Positions 63,087 to 64,000 of a stretch of DNA of 64,000 nt are shown piece after piece. Position 1 is the first letter of the stretch, and each line of letters begins with the position of its first letter. Where the stretch lies: contig CAZBUB010000002.1 of the NCBI GenBank assembly GCA_964494985.1, forward strand, positions 62,001 to 126,000. Direction: 5' to 3'. The stretch is from CAZBUB01 sp964494985 (GTDB lineage: Bacteria > Desulfobacterota > Desulfovibrionia > Desulfovibrionales > Desulfothermaceae). The translations under genes and the position numbers were made by a program. The notes under the pieces are model-generated. The model searched no databases and was not told the origin of the DNA. It worked only from the letters and a program-made list of their open reading frames with translations.

Positions 63087-64000
63087 TCATGCAAACTCAA
63101 AGCGCAAATCTTGTCTGATCTGCCGTATGCTTTCCCGCAGACTGCGAAAGCTGCTGGCGCCCACAAAAAGGATTGCATAGGCATAGCTGTAGCTGTCCTG
63201 CTCAGCTGGTTCCAACTGGGAAAGCCGCATGCCCTGGGTGGCCTGGATACTGATCATGGCCCCTGGAAATCTGGCTTCCAGGGACTGGACCTCTTCTGGA
63301 CTAGGCGCTTTGCTTACCAGGGCATCCTGGAAACGGCGCAAAAACACCTTGGCTGCACAGACAAATCCGCCCTGACCAGGACTCCAGACCGGCTTTTGCT
63401 TCAGGGCCAGCTCCAGTAGGATCCGGTGATGCGGGGTGCCGTCCACTTTTTCGAAAATGTCCCCATGGGACTGGGAGATGCGGGGATTGACTTCCAGAAT
63501 CCAGATCCGGTCCTGTTTTTTTTCCCAGAAAAACTCCATATTAAAGGCACAGTGATCCAGACCGATTTCCGAAAGCACATCCCTGGCAATACGGATCATG
63601 TCCTGTTTCACCCTACGGGGAAGCTCGGAAGGATATTGGTAGCGAAGAAAGCTGGAACCATTGGGGTAGCGGAAGGAATCCACCACCCCGTAGATCTGGA
63701 TTTCCTGATTTTGAACAAAGCCTTCCAGAGTGCACTGCTGGCCTCGAATCAGACCTTCCACCATGCAATGATTGCCTCCGACCAGGGAGATCTCTTCTTG
63801 GAGATGGGCATAGTCCAGGAAATCGTTAAAAGCATTGCCCATCGCTGCAATGCCGGAGCGGATTTTGCTGATCGCCAGGGCAAGATCCTTACGATTGCGG
63901 ACCCGAAAACCCAGGTGGGAGGAATAGGATTTGACCGGCTTAATCCAGAAGGGATAACGAACCTGGATATTGTTCAGCTCCTGTTCATCAAAGGGGTCCA
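63087..64000 (-). CDS. ATP-grasp carboxylate ligase, copy 2 (5' end beyond window)
   Basis: At least 303 residues, open to the right edge; the true start lies outside. Visible parts are YPFWIKPVKSYSSHLGFRVR, VEGLIRGQQCTLEGFVQ, FNMEFFWEKKQDRIWILEVN and NPRISQSHGDIFEKVDG, ending with DSYSYAYAILFVGASSFRSL. Every segment aligns in order with the copy at 58560-59993 (FPFWIKPIKST, AEQIISGRQCTLEGYV, FNVEFFWNEKQNKIWFLEIN, QSHSDLFQKVDG, DSYSYATAFVYLGA), so the two are paralogues. The Lys, Glu and Asn positions of the ATP-grasp site are kept. It leads the operon with the CocE hydrolase (73 bases) and iaaA. Confidence 0.88.
   Translation of the reverse strand, partial: DPFDEQELNNIQVRYPFWIKPVKSYSSHLGFRVRNRKDLALAISKIRSGIAAMGNAFNDFLDYAHLQEEISLVGGNHCMVEGLIRGQQCTLEGFVQNQEIQIYGVVDSFRYPNGSSFLRYQYPSELPRRVKQDMIRIARDVLSEIGLDHCAFNMEFFWEKKQDRIWILEVNPRISQSHGDIFEKVDGTPHHRILLELALKQKPVWSPGQGGFVCAAKVFLRRFQDALVSKAPSPEEVQSLEARFPGAMISIQATQGMRLSQLEPAEQDSYSYAYAILFVGASSFRSLRESIRQIRQDLRFEFA

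Overview
The window reads as chromosomal DNA of a Gram-negative, deltaproteobacterial-type organism. I infer a sulfate-reducer-like lineage such as the Desulfovibrionales or Desulfohalobiaceae. The evidence is lipobox lipoproteins, an OmpA-family protein, an AsmA protein, a MucR/Ros zinc-finger regulator, DUF166 and FmdE family members, and the order rpmH-rnpA-yidD-yidC-jag-mnmE. The lineage is inference; there is no rRNA. Genes are tightly packed, Shine-Dalgarno sites are mostly AGGAGG-like, and proteins are rich in Leu and Gln.

Layout. 1-6.7 kb (minus strand): an edge-truncated TPR protein, then the operon yggT-yggU-DUF465-ilvB-ilvN-ilvC (branched-chain amino acid synthesis), preceded by a HAD phosphatase and an unknown gene. 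6.9-14.9 kb: tatA, two exported unknowns, miaA, coaD, rsmD, a degenerate receiver-GGDEF protein, an Smr protein, ftsY and comEA. 15.1-20.2 kb is a decay island: an MttB-like methyltransferase fragment, an RpiR regulator and an FmdE-family gene are all broken by frameshifts or stops. They surround an intact DUF166 gene and three intact lipoproteins, and two palindromic repeats lie among them. 20.3-34.8 kb is a large alpha-glucan/trehalose locus: treS-maltokinase fusion, glgB, treZ, a GH57/DUF3536 enzyme, treY and malQ. 34.8-40.5 kb: XRE-cupin regulator plus acyl-CoA ligase, rarD, a SpoIIIAA/Ycf45-like R3H ATPase and a membrane rhodanese. 40.7-46.1 kb: mnmE to rpmH and an initiator tRNA. 46.5-53.6 kb: AEC transporter, trmO, a KhtT/KhtU-like K+/H+ antiporter pair, an AsmA protein, greA and mucR.

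53.7-64.0 kb is the most interesting part: a cyanophycin locus. cphA is followed by an ornithine cyclodeaminase-like (LOR/SDH) gene. Divergently, cphB is followed by an ATP-grasp ligase. Converging on these is an operon of a second, paralogous ATP-grasp ligase (cut by the right edge), a CocE/NonD serine hydrolase and an isoaspartyl aminopeptidase. Polymer synthesis, polymer cleavage, dipeptide cleavage and ornithine-to-proline conversion can all be assigned. The paired ATP-grasp enzymes and the CocE hydrolase have no place in textbook cyanophycin metabolism and may form an undescribed peptide-making or peptide-modifying branch.

Dispersed palindromic repeats of two families lie in the intergenic gaps. 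No CRISPR array, insertion sequence, prophage or replication origin was seen.
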